From an uncultured Polaribacter sp. (lineage in GTDB: Bacteria > Bacteroidota > Bacteroidia > Flavobacteriales > Flavobacteriaceae): DNA of 64,000 nucleotides. A program made the position numbers and the translations under genes. The DNA is taken from NCBI RefSeq assembly GCF_947496195.1, contig NZ_CANMBY010000002.1:620001-684000 (forward strand), written 5' to 3'. Every line of letters starts with the position of its first letter. Position 1 is the stretch's first letter. Of this stretch, positions 18,999 through 28,109 are shown in pieces. The notes beneath the pieces are model-generated. The model made no database searches, was not told where the DNA came from, and saw only the letters and a list, made by a program, of their open reading frames with translations.

Positions 18999-18999
18999 T

Positions 19000-19998
19000 T
19001 TAAAACAATTCTCTGAGTCTAGTAATTTGTTCAGGTCTTCCTAAAACTATTAAATGTGCTCCACTAATTAAAACTGAGTTTGCTTCAGGATTTATAATAT
19101 AATCTCTATCAGGATGTCTATAACCAATAACTGTACAGCCTGTTTTTTTTCGTAAATCTAAATCTAAAATAGTTTTACCCAAATAATTTTCTGGCAATTC
19201 ATCAATATCTATTTCTTCTAGATTTGCAGTTGTATCACCTTCTATAGTAAGTCTATCTACAAACTCTATTACATCTGGAGTTGTTACTAAAGAAGCCATA
19301 TGATCACCACCTAATTTATCTGGCATAATTACATTATCTGCACCTGCAATTTTTAACTTACTGTAAGAAGATTCATTAGAGGCTCTACTAATTATTTTAA
19401 AATTTCTATTGAGTTGTCTTGCTGTTAAAACAACAAATAAGTTATCTGCATCTTTAGGTAAGGCTGTAATTAAGTTTGATGCTTCTAAAATACCAGCACT
19501 CATTAAAGTTTCATCTAAAGTAGCATCCCCATTTATACATAAATATTCTTCAGACTCTAATTTTTGAACTACTTCTTTATTTCTCTCTACTATTACAAAC
19601 TGCTTATTGTAATTTTTTAATTTTACAATAGCCTGTCTCCCATTTCTACCATAACCACAAACTATGGTATGACCTTTTAGTTTTGCTATTTTTTTTTCCA
19701 CTCTTTTATGTTTAAAATAATCAAATAACCTACCACTAACTAAGTATTCAGAAAATGTAGACACTGCATACCCAAATAAAACAATACTCGTTAAAATTAA
19801 AAAAATTGTAAATATTTTCTCTTCTGGAGTAAAAGGTTTTACTTCACCAAATCCAACAGTTGTAACAGTAATTACAGTCATGTAAATGGCGTCTACAAAA
19901 GAATATCCAGAAATTACCATATACCCTAAAGTACCAGTAGTAAGGGTAGATATTACTAGAATAACAATTTTATTAATCTTAGAGTCTAAAAAATTCAT
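19000..19998 (-). CDS. Potassium channel protein with RCK (TrkA-N/TrkA-C) domains
   Basis: Two-helix ion channel subunit of 332 residues. A membrane helix near 11-31 is followed by the pore with selectivity filter TVGFGE (47-52), a second helix near 61-80, then a cytoplasmic RCK domain with GYGRNG (115-120) and a C-terminal TrkA-C domain near 250-332. This is the MthK/Kch architecture: ligand binding to the RCK ring opens the pore. The filter GFG is a known variant of GYG. It starts 2 bases after the small PspC-like gene. Confidence 0.93.
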   Translation of the reverse strand: MNFLDSKINKIVILVISTLTTGTLGYMVISGYSFVDAIYMTVITVTTVGFGEVKPFTPEEKIFTIFLILTSIVLFGYAVSTFSEYLVSGRLFDYFKHKRVEKKIAKLKGHTIVCGYGRNGRQAIVKLKNYNKQFVIVERNKEVVQKLESEEYLCINGDATLDETLMSAGILEASNLITALPKDADNLFVVLTARQLNRNFKIISRASNESSYSKLKIAGADNVIMPDKLGGDHMASLVTTPDVIEFVDRLTIEGDTTANLEEIDIDELPENYLGKTILDLDLRKKTGCTVIGYRHPDRDYIINPEANSVLISGAHLIVLGRPEQITRLRELF

Positions 19999-20000
19999 AA

Positions 20001-20237
20001 CTATAAATCAAAAACTGAACTTCTTTTGGTATATACTAAATCTTTTAACTTCATTAAAAAGGCAAAAGTTAAGTAAAAACCAAAAGACAAACCTACTGTA
20101 AAAAAAGTAACATAAATAAAATAAATACGTACACTTTTAGCACGCATACCCAATCTATCTGCTAATCTTTGAAAAAAACCAAAACCATGTCTTTCAAAAA
20201 AATGTCTAGTAGTATGTATAAATTTCTTATTTATCAT
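20001..20237 (-). CDS. PspC-family small membrane protein
   Basis: Protein of 78 residues starting MINKKFIHTTRHFFERHGFG; an in-frame ATG at 20258 adds seven residues without support. The middle (LADRLGMRAKSVRIYFIYVT) matches the PspC core, and a membrane segment covers about residues 40-63. In enterobacteria PspC is a membrane partner of the phage-shock response; flavobacterial short forms are only annotated by similarity. It begins the operon with the potassium channel and the RmlD-like reductase, with 2- and 1-base gaps. Confidence 0.78.
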   Translation of the reverse strand: MINKKFIHTTRHFFERHGFGFFQRLADRLGMRAKSVRIYFIYVTFFTVGLSFGFYLTFAFLMKLKDLVYTKRSSVFDL

Positions 20238-20306
20238 TCTTATTGCAATATAACACAATCTCTTTATTTGTTATTCACTTTTCAATTAAAAATGCTTAGG
20301 ATTGAT

Positions 20307-20314
20307 TAACTTTG
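20307..20314 (+). promoter_or_regulatory. Promoter -7 box for uvrA
   Basis: TAACTTTG matches TAnnTTTG exactly. Transcription would begin about 20320, downstream of the TTG at 20302, which supports the later TTG at 20338 as the uvrA start and implies a leader of only about 18 bases. Confidence 0.55.
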
Positions 20315-20337
20315 CATTTTTGCAAAAATCACCTTTT

Positions 20338-23160
20338 TTGGACACTCAAGAATATATAGAAGTTTACGGAGCCAGAGCTCATAATTTAAAAAATATTGAT
20401 GTTAAAATTCCTCGTGAAAAACTTGTTGTTATTACAGGTTTAAGTGGTAGTGGAAAATCTTCTTTGGCTTTTGATACGATTTATGCTGAGGGACAAAGAC
20501 GTTATATAGAAACATTTTCTGCATATGCACGTCAGTTTTTAGGAGGATTAGAAAGACCTGATGTTGATAAAATTGATGGACTTTCTCCTGTAATTTCTAT
20601 AGAACAAAAAACCACTAATAAAAGTCCAAGATCTACTGTAGGTACAATTACAGAAATTTATGACTTTTTAAGACTTCTTTTTGCAAGAGCTGCAGATGCT
20701 TATTCTTACAATACAGGTGAGCAAATGGTTAGTTATTCAGATGAGCAAATTAAAGAGTTAATTTTAACTGATTTTGCAGATAAAAGAGTCGCAATTTTAG
20801 CACCATTAATCAAATCTAGAAAAGGACATTATAGAGAATTGTTTGAGCAAATTTCTAAACAAGGTTTTGTAAGAGTTCGAGTTGATGGAGAAATTAGAGA
20901 GATCGAAAAAGGCATGCGTTTAGATCGTTATAAAACGCATGACATTGAGGTTGTTATTGACAGATTAGTCATCAATAAAAAATCTGAAAAGCGATTAGAA
21001 GAAACTATTAAAACTGCCTTATATTCTGGTAATAACATCATGATGATTATTGATGTTGAAGACAACAATCCTCGTTATTTTAGTCGTGAATTAATGTGTC
21101 CTACAACAGGAATAGCATACCCAAATCCAGAGCCAAACACTTTTTCTTTTAACTCACCAAAAGGAGCTTGCCAAACTTGTAATGGTTTAGGTATTACTCA
21201 AGAAATCAACTTAAATAAAGTAATTCCTGATGATACTATTTCTATAAAAAACGGAGGAATCATCCCTTTAGGAGAGCAAAAAAATAGTTGGATTTTTAAA
21301 CAAATTCAAAACATTGCAGAACGTTACAAATTTAAACTAACAGATGCCATAAAAGACATTCCAAAAGAGGCTTTAGAAATGATTTTGAATGGTGGAAATG
21401 AGTCTTTTGAAATTACTTCTAAAACTGTAGGAGTTACTAGAAATTATAAAATTGATTTTGAAGGTATTGTTGCTTTTATTACCAATCAATATAAAAATGC
21501 AGAAAGCACTTCAATAAAACGTTGGGCTAAAGGTTTTATGGATGAAATTTCTTGTAAAACTTGTGAAGGAAAACGTCTAAAAAAAGAAGCGCTTCATTTT
21601 AAAATTACTGATAAAAATATTAGTGATTTAGCTCAAATGGATATTACTGAATTAGCTTCTTTGTTTTCAACAATCGAAGAAAAACTTTCTGAAAAACAAA
21701 TTACAATTGCATCAGAAATACTAAAAGAAATAAGAACTAGAATTCAGTTTTTATTAGATGTTGGTCTAGATTATTTAACTTTAGATAGAACTTCAAAATC
21801 ACTTTCTGGTGGGGAAGCACAAAGAATTAGACTTGCTACACAAATTGGATCTCAATTGGTTGGTGTTTTATATATATTAGACGAACCCAGTATTGGTCTG
21901 CATCAAAGAGATAATCAAAAATTAATAGATTCTTTAATCAAATTAAGAGATGTTGGTAATTCTGTTTTAGTGGTAGAACATGATGAAGACATGATTAAAA
22001 ATGCTGATTATGTTTTAGATATTGGCCCAGGTGCAGGAAGACATGGAGGAGAAATTGTAAGCAAAGGATCTTTTGATGAAATTAAAAAAGACAAAACACT
22101 AACTGCTGATTACATTACAAAAAGAAAAGAAATTGCTGTTCCAAAAAAACGTCGTGAAGGAAATGGAAAAACAATAAAACTAAAAGGAGCTACAGGCAAC
22201 AATTTAAAAAATGTTTCTGTTGAATTTCCTTTAGGAAAAATGATTTGTGTAACAGGCGTTTCTGGAAGTGGAAAATCTACTTTAATCAATGAAACCCTCT
22301 ACCCTATTTTAAATGCACACATATACAGAGGTGTAAAAAAACCTATGCCTTACAAAAAAATAGAAGGTTTAGAACATGTAGATAAAGTAATTGATATAGA
22401 CCAATCTCCTATAGGAAGAACTCCAAGATCTAACCCAGCAACCTACACCAAAACATTTGATGAAATCAGAAGCTTATTTGCAAAAACTCCAGAAGCTTCC
22501 ATTCGTGGTTACAAACCTGGCCGTTTTTCTTTTAATGTTAAAGGTGGGCGTTGTGAAACTTGTCAAGGTGGAGGAGTAAGAGTTATTGAAATGAATTTTT
22601 TACCTGATGTTCATGTAGAATGTGAAACTTGTCAAGGTAAGCGATTTAATAGAGAAACTTTAGAGATTCGTTACAAAGGAAAATCGATATCAGATATTTT
22701 AGAAATGACAATAGAAGAGGCTACAGGTTTCTTTGAGAATATACCTAAAATCTATAGAAAATTAAAGACGATTAAAGATGTTGGTTTGGGTTATATTACA
22801 TTAGGTCAACAATCTACAACACTTTCAGGTGGTGAAGCTCAACGTATAAAATTAGCTTCAGAATTATCTAAAAGAGATACAGGAAATACGTTTTACATTC
22901 TTGATGAACCTACTACTGGTTTACATTTTGAAGACATTAGAGTTTTAATGGAAGTATTAAACAAGCTAACCAATAAAGGAAATACTGTTTTAATTATTGA
23001 GCATAATTTAGATGTGATAAAATTAGCAGATTATATTATTGATGTAGGTATGGAAGGAGGAAAAAAAGGTGGTCAAATCATTACTAAAGGAACTCCAGAA
23101 GAAGTAGCTAAACATAAAAAAAGCTATACAGCAAAATTTCTAAAAAAAGAACTAAATTAG
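20338..23160 (+). CDS. uvrA: Excinuclease ABC subunit UvrA
   Basis: Damage-recognition ATPase of nucleotide excision repair. I start it at TTG 20338 ([17 protein letters not shown], 940 residues) because the upstream frame overlaps a promoter box. Two ABC ATPase modules are intact: Walker [10 protein letters not shown] and GVSGSGKST, and ABC signatures [10 protein letters not shown] and [10 protein letters not shown]. The C-terminal zinc finger has its four Cys (CETC...CETC). The first zinc site begins CPTTG instead of CPxC, so one Cys is Thr, which I believe is shared by other Bacteroidota UvrA. It heads a plus-strand run with the LOG gene 29 bases later. Confidence 0.97.
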   Translation: MDTQEYIEVYGARAHNLKNIDVKIPREKLVVITGLSGSGKSSLAFDTIYAEGQRRYIETFSAYARQFLGGLERPDVDKIDGLSPVISIEQKTTNKSPRSTVGTITEIYDFLRLLFARAADAYSYNTGEQMVSYSDEQIKELILTDFADKRVAILAPLIKSRKGHYRELFEQISKQGFVRVRVDGEIREIEKGMRLDRYKTHDIEVVIDRLVINKKSEKRLEETIKTALYSGNNIMMIIDVEDNNPRYFSRELMCPTTGIAYPNPEPNTFSFNSPKGACQTCNGLGITQEINLNKVIPDDTISIKNGGIIPLGEQKNSWIFKQIQNIAERYKFKLTDAIKDIPKEALEMILNGGNESFEITSKTVGVTRNYKIDFEGIVAFITNQYKNAESTSIKRWAKGFMDEISCKTCEGKRLKKEALHFKITDKNISDLAQMDITELASLFSTIEEKLSEKQITIASEILKEIRTRIQFLLDVGLDYLTLDRTSKSLSGGEAQRIRLATQIGSQLVGVLYILDEPSIGLHQRDNQKLIDSLIKLRDVGNSVLVVEHDEDMIKNADYVLDIGPGAGRHGGEIVSKGSFDEIKKDKTLTADYITKRKEIAVPKKRREGNGKTIKLKGATGNNLKNVSVEFPLGKMICVTGVSGSGKSTLINETLYPILNAHIYRGVKKPMPYKKIEGLEHVDKVIDIDQSPIGRTPRSNPATYTKTFDEIRSLFAKTPEASIRGYKPGRFSFNVKGGRCETCQGGGVRVIEMNFLPDVHVECETCQGKRFNRETLEIRYKGKSISDILEMTIEEATGFFENIPKIYRKLKTIKDVGLGYITLGQQSTTLSGGEAQRIKLASELSKRDTGNTFYILDEPTTGLHFEDIRVLMEVLNKLTNKGNTVLIIEHNLDVIKLADYIIDVGMEGGKKGGQIITKGTPEEVAKHKKSYTAKFLKKELN

Positions 23161-23189
23161 CATCCTTTTGCTTTAAAAATAAGATAGAT

Positions 23190-23897
23190 ATGACAAATGA
23201 TGATAGAAAAATAAGAGAAAAACTTCAACAGAAAACGTGGAACGAAATAAAAACTAATGATTCTTGGGCCATTTTTAAAATTATGGCTGAGTTTGTTGAT
23301 GGTTATGAACGATTAAGTAAAATAGGGCCTTGTGTTTCTATTTTTGGTAGTGCACGTACCAAACCAGACCACGAATATTATAAACTAGCAGAAGAAGTTG
23401 CTTTTAAATTAACTCAAGCTGGTTTTGGGGTAATAACAGGTGGAGGACCAGGAATTATGGAAGCTGGTAATAAAGGTGCTAATAGAGGAAAAGGAATTTC
23501 TGTTGGCTTAAACATAGAATTACCTTTCGAACAACATGATAATCCTTGGATAGATCAAGGTAAAAGCTTAGACTTCGATTATTTTTTTGTTAGAAAAGTA
23601 ATGTTTGTAAAATATTCTCAAGGTTTTGTAGTAATGCCTGGTGGTTTTGGAACTTTAGATGAACTTTTTGAAGCGATTACTTTAATACAAACAAAAAAAA
23701 TTGGACGCTTCCCAATTGTTTTAGTAGGTACAAAGTTTTGGGGCGGAATTATAGATTGGATTAAAAACACACTTTTAGAAGAAGGCAATATTAGTCCACA
23801 AGATTTAGATTTATTTAGGTTAGTAGATACTGCAGATGAAGCAGTAGAGCATTTTAATAAATTTTACGCTAAATATAAACTGAAACCAAACTTTTAA
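23190..23897 (+). CDS. LOG-family Rossmann protein (TIGR00730)
   Basis: Member of the lysine-decarboxylase-like/LOG family, whose characterised members are cytokinin nucleoside 5'-monophosphate phosphoribohydrolases or pyrimidine/purine nucleotide 5'-monophosphate nucleosidases. At 235 residues it contains GGGPGIMEAGNKGA near residue 86 and the family motif PGGFGTLDE (150-158). An N-terminal extension of about 40 residues precedes the fold (SIFGSARTKPDHEYY). No decarboxylase activity should be assumed. It lies between uvrA and an exported nuclease-fold gene with a 2-base gap. Confidence 0.88.
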   Translation: MTNDDRKIREKLQQKTWNEIKTNDSWAIFKIMAEFVDGYERLSKIGPCVSIFGSARTKPDHEYYKLAEEVAFKLTQAGFGVITGGGPGIMEAGNKGANRGKGISVGLNIELPFEQHDNPWIDQGKSLDFDYFFVRKVMFVKYSQGFVVMPGGFGTLDELFEAITLIQTKKIGRFPIVLVGTKFWGGIIDWIKNTLLEEGNISPQDLDLFRLVDTADEAVEHFNKFYAKYKLKPNF

Positions 23898-23899
23898 GA

Positions 23900-25156
23900 A
23901 TGTTTCAAAAAAGAAATGTTCTATTTATTCTGCTATTTGCTGTTTCTCTTTTACAAGGGCAAACTAGAATTAAAACAATGTTCTATAACACATTAAACTA
24001 TAATTCTAATGCAGAAAGTGTAGCTAGAACACCACATTTAAAAACAATATTAGACGACGTTAAACCAGATTTATTTATGGTTTGCGAGCTCAAAAATGAA
24101 ATTGCTTCTAATTATCTTTTTAATAATGCTATTGTAACCTCTAATCCAAGTTTTAAAAAAGCAAATTTTAATACGAGTAGATCTCCTGCAACAGACTTGT
24201 TACAAATGTTATATTTTAATGCTGATAAACTTACTTTAGAATTTAATGAAGTAATTCCCACAGGTGTTAGAGATATTAACCATTATACACTAAAATTAAA
24301 GACAGCATCTGAAACTAGAATAGAAGTTTTTGTTACGCACTTAAAAGCCTCTAGAGGAATAGATAACAGACAAAAAAGAGAAGAATCTATTGAAATTTTT
24401 ACAAGGCAATTAGATAGATTACCACAAGATGCTTATGTAATTTTTGCTGGTGATTTTAATTTTTATACTAGTAATGAAGAAGGTTTTTTAAAATTAATAG
24501 ACGAAAATAATCCTATACAAATTATAGACCCAATAAATCGATTGTGCCCAAGTTTTCCTGATGATGGAAAAGATTATTATGATGTAGATTATGATAATAC
24601 TTATTTTTGGAATAATAGCTCTTTTTCAGATGTGCACTCACAATCTACAAGAAGTTCTCAATTAAATGGAGATGGTGCTGGAGGAGGAATGGATGATCGT
24701 TTTGACTTTATTATGCTTTCTAAAAATCTTACAGAAAGTACAGAAATGAAATTTGTAAACAACAGCTACAAAACCATTGGTAACAATGGAAACTGTTATA
24801 ATTCTTTTGTTAGTAATGCTAGTTGTACAGGAGAATTTTCTCAGAATTTAAGAAATGCATTGTTTAATTTTAGCGACCATTTACCAATTGTATTAGTGTT
24901 AGAAAATCACCAAAATATTTTATCTAATTATACGTATGTAAAAAAATTAAATTTTAGCATTAAGCATCAAGAATTAAAGTTAAAAATTGATAAGAATATA
25001 AAAGAAATAAAAATTTATAATACATTAGGCAAAGTTGTTTTTACATCTAAAAATATAAACTCAAATGAAACCGTTATTCATTTAAATATTCTAAAAAGTG
25101 GATTGTATTTTTTAAAAGTAGACGATTATAAAGTAGCAAAATTCTTAAAAATTTAA
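23900..25156 (+). CDS. Secreted endonuclease/exonuclease/phosphatase-fold protein with T9SS sorting domain
   Basis: Protein of 418 residues. A signal peptide (about 1-20, ending LLQG) is followed by an EEP-superfamily domain with the expected catalytic positions: VCELKNE near 62, GDFN near 185 and SDHLP at 325-329. The last 75 residues form a Por-type C-terminal domain ending GLYFLKVDDYKVAKFLKI, which directs export across the outer membrane by the type IX system and usually surface attachment or release. Substrate (DNA, RNA, phospholipid or sugar phosphate) cannot be told. The next gene begins one base after its stop, implying tight co-translation with the M1-like barrel protein. Confidence 0.88.
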   Translation: MFQKRNVLFILLFAVSLLQGQTRIKTMFYNTLNYNSNAESVARTPHLKTILDDVKPDLFMVCELKNEIASNYLFNNAIVTSNPSFKKANFNTSRSPATDLLQMLYFNADKLTLEFNEVIPTGVRDINHYTLKLKTASETRIEVFVTHLKASRGIDNRQKREESIEIFTRQLDRLPQDAYVIFAGDFNFYTSNEEGFLKLIDENNPIQIIDPINRLCPSFPDDGKDYYDVDYDNTYFWNNSSFSDVHSQSTRSSQLNGDGAGGGMDDRFDFIMLSKNLTESTEMKFVNNSYKTIGNNGNCYNSFVSNASCTGEFSQNLRNALFNFSDHLPIVLVLENHQNILSNYTYVKKLNFSIKHQELKLKIDKNIKEIKIYNTLGKVVFTSKNINSNETVIHLNILKSGLYFLKVDDYKVAKFLKI

Positions 25157-25157
25157 T

Positions 25158-27965
25158 TTGAAAAAACATCTTTACATACTCCTTATATGTTGTTTTTCTT
25201 GTCAATTATTTTCTCAGAAAAATAAGATTGATATTAAAGCAATTTTACAGCCTAGTAAAGACGTTTTAAAGCTTCAGCAAAAAATTATATTTTTTAATAA
25301 TTCAGATAGTATCTTAAATACAATTTACCTACATAATTGGCCAAACAGTTTTAAGAATAGAAAAACGCCTTTATCCAAAAGATTTGTAAAAGATTTTAAA
25401 AAGGAATTATACTTTGCAGAAGAATCTGAAAAAGGAGAATCTAACATTAAAAACTTAACAGTAAATAATGAGTCAGTTGTTTTTAATGAAGTAAAAAACC
25501 AAATAGATATATTAAAATTAAGTCTTAACAACTCTTTAAAACCAAAAGATAGTTTAAAAATTGAGGTTACTTATGATATTAAAATTCCAGATGCAAAATT
25601 TACCAATTACGGAAAAACAACTGATGGTTATTCTTTAAGATATTGGTATTTAACTCCTGCAGTTTATGATAATGGTTGGCAATTAATGAGCAACCTAAAT
25701 TTAGATGATTTATTAGAATCTTATACAAATTTTGTTATTGATATTGATGTGCCTAATAAGTTTGTTTTAGAGAGTAATTTAACTCAATTAGAAATTAATC
25801 AAGAAGACAAAACAAAATACATACTTACTAGTAAACATAATAAAGATGTAATACTATCTATCAGTAAAAAAAAGGAATTTAAAATATACAGTGTAGATGG
25901 CATAAACATTAAAACCAATGTAGTAAGTGAAAATTTATCAGACTCTTTAGTTAAATCTTATTTTTCAAGAGAATTAAATTTTTTGCAAAAGTTTTTGGGT
26001 AAATTCCCTCAAAAAGAATTATTTCTTGATCAAGTAACAAGAAGTAAAAATCCAGTAATTGGTTTATCTAAGCTACCTAAAATCGTTCGTCCTTTTCAAG
26101 AAAATATGATTTGGGATATAGAGACCTTTAAAACAATTTCATTAAAATATTTATTAAATACAACTAATATAAATTTAAGAACAGATTATTGGTTTATAGA
26201 TGGTTTACAAAATTATTTATTAATAGAATATATTAATACTTACTACCCTAATGAGAAACTGTTGGGCAAGTTTTCAAAATATTGGCCAATTAGAAGTTTT
26301 AATTTAGCAAAACTAAATATAAACGATAAATACCCTTTAGTTTATCAATATACTTCTAGAAGATTTTTAGACCAAGCACTAACCACTTCTGCAGATTCAC
26401 TTTCTAATTTTAATAGAAAAATTGTAAACAAATACAAAGCTGGTTTAGGTTTTAGATATTTAAAAGGATATTTAGGAGAAAGTACTTTAAATGATGCCAT
26501 TAAAGAATTTTATAAAAAAGAAAAAAACAAATTAACATCAAGTAAAAAATTTGAAGAAATATTAACTAATACTACTTCTCAAGATATTTCATGGTTTTTT
26601 AATGATTTTTTAAAAACTAGTAAAAAAATAGATTACACTATTAGTAATGTTGAAAAAGAAAAAGATAGCTTAAAAGTCACCATAAAAAATAACAGAAATA
26701 TTACAACTCCAGTTTCTTTGTATGGTGTAAAAAACAAACAAATAAAATTCAAAAAATGGGTTACTGGAATAGATAACACAAAGACTATTAAAATTTTTAA
26801 AGGAGATTTTAATAAACTAGCTTTAAATTATGAGAATCTTTACCCAGAACATAACACTCTAGATAATTGGAAATCATTAGAGAAGAAAATATTTAATAAG
26901 CCTTTAAAGTTTTCTCTAATTAAAGATGTACAAGACCCTTACTATAATCAGTTATTCTATATGCCTAATGTCAGTTATAATTTTTATAACGGATTAATTT
27001 TAGGTGTTACAGTACATAACAAACCATTAATTAAAAGAAATTTAGAATTTTCTCTGGCTCCTTCTTATGGTACAAAAAGTGGAACTTTAGCAGGTCGATT
27101 TTCAGTTTTATATAATCAGTTTTACGAAAAAACAAGAATTTACAGAATTGGTTATGGTTTAGCAGGTGTTAATTTAGACTATGCTCCAGGTCTTTCTTAC
27201 ACATCTTTAGCTCCCTATGTAAATGTAGTCTTTAAAAGAAAGTCTTTAAGAGATACAGGTTTAGAGGCTATAAGAGCAAGATTAATTCATATTAATAAAG
27301 AAGTTGCTCCCAATCAAATACAAACAGACGAAGACAAATACAGCGTTTTTAGCTTACAGTATGTAAATAATAAGCTAGATATGATTAACGAATTTGGCTA
27401 TAGTTTTGGTACAGAGTTTTCAAAAGATTTCTCTAAAGGATTTGTAGATGTTAGATTTAGAGCATTAACAAGTAAAAACCGTCAATTAGATTTTAGAATT
27501 TATGCAGGTGCTTTTTTTAACAATAATACTACTAGTGATTACTTTAGTTTTGGTTTAGATAGAGCTAATGATTACTTGTTTCAACTAAACTATTTTGGTA
27601 GATCTGAAGATTCAGGTATTTTTAGTCAACAATTTATTATTGCAGAAGGTGGTTTTAAATCGGTATTACCTACAAGATTTGCAAATCAATGGATGCTTTC
27701 TTTTAATTCTAGTATTGGTTTATGGAGATGGGTTGAATTTTATAATGATGTTGCATTCTTGAAAAACAGAAATCAAAGTCTGTATTTTGCTTATAATAAT
27801 GGTATACGTTTTAACTTTGTACATAGAATTTTAGAAGTATATTTTCCTTTATATTCAAATAATGGTTGGGAAGTAGGACAACCAAATTATAACGAAAAAA
27901 TTAGATTCACACTTACAGGTGATTTAAGGGCAATTTTTAATTTTGTGAGAAGAGGATTTTTATAA
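25158..27965 (+). CDS. M1-peptidase-like protein fused to an outer-membrane beta-barrel; zinc site lost
   Basis: Protein of 935 residues from a TTG start one base after the preceding stop. A signal peptide covers about 1-20. Residues about 25-500 resemble M1 (aminopeptidase N-type) proteins: a beta-rich N-domain with LRYWYLTPAVYDNGW, then a helical part with TDYWFIDGLQNYLL (342-355) where active members have the W-x-x-E-G segment. The HEXXH motif expected about 12 residues earlier is absent (LKYLLNTTNINL), so catalysis is unlikely. Residues about 589-935 are a run of amphipathic strands ending FNFVRRGFL, fitting an outer-membrane barrel. I infer a surface binding or assembly role, perhaps with the neighbouring secreted protein. 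Confidence 0.75.
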   Translation: MKKHLYILLICCFSCQLFSQKNKIDIKAILQPSKDVLKLQQKIIFFNNSDSILNTIYLHNWPNSFKNRKTPLSKRFVKDFKKELYFAEESEKGESNIKNLTVNNESVVFNEVKNQIDILKLSLNNSLKPKDSLKIEVTYDIKIPDAKFTNYGKTTDGYSLRYWYLTPAVYDNGWQLMSNLNLDDLLESYTNFVIDIDVPNKFVLESNLTQLEINQEDKTKYILTSKHNKDVILSISKKKEFKIYSVDGINIKTNVVSENLSDSLVKSYFSRELNFLQKFLGKFPQKELFLDQVTRSKNPVIGLSKLPKIVRPFQENMIWDIETFKTISLKYLLNTTNINLRTDYWFIDGLQNYLLIEYINTYYPNEKLLGKFSKYWPIRSFNLAKLNINDKYPLVYQYTSRRFLDQALTTSADSLSNFNRKIVNKYKAGLGFRYLKGYLGESTLNDAIKEFYKKEKNKLTSSKKFEEILTNTTSQDISWFFNDFLKTSKKIDYTISNVEKEKDSLKVTIKNNRNITTPVSLYGVKNKQIKFKKWVTGIDNTKTIKIFKGDFNKLALNYENLYPEHNTLDNWKSLEKKIFNKPLKFSLIKDVQDPYYNQLFYMPNVSYNFYNGLILGVTVHNKPLIKRNLEFSLAPSYGTKSGTLAGRFSVLYNQFYEKTRIYRIGYGLAGVNLDYAPGLSYTSLAPYVNVVFKRKSLRDTGLEAIRARLIHINKEVAPNQIQTDEDKYSVFSLQYVNNKLDMINEFGYSFGTEFSKDFSKGFVDVRFRALTSKNRQLDFRIYAGAFFNNNTTSDYFSFGLDRANDYLFQLNYFGRSEDSGIFSQQFIIAEGGFKSVLPTRFANQWMLSFNSSIGLWRWVEFYNDVAFLKNRNQSLYFAYNNGIRFNFVHRILEVYFPLYSNNGWEVGQPNYNEKIRFTLTGDLRAIFNFVRRGFL

Positions 27966-28078
27966 ATTAAAACATTTCTCTTTTTTTTGTATAATTATCA
28001 ACAAAAACACAATTTAACCTCTTTTTTTTAACATATTCTTAACCAAATCAAATATTTTTAAATATCAATTAAAAAAAC

Positions 28079-28086
28079 TATATTTG
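28079..28086 (+). promoter_or_regulatory. Promoter -7 box for the 2-oxoacid dehydrogenase gene
   Basis: TATATTTG matches TAnnTTTG, 24 bases before the ATG at 28110, giving a short leader. The rest of the 144-base spacer from 27966 is AT-rich with no other feature seen. Confidence 0.6.
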
Positions 28087-28109
28087 CAGACAAGCAAAAT
28101 ACTATAAAT

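Noticed and set aside
20302..20337. Upstream TTG start for uvrA
   Set aside because: It overlaps the promoter -7 box TAACTTTG, and family similarity begins at [14 protein letters not shown] after the TTG at 20338.
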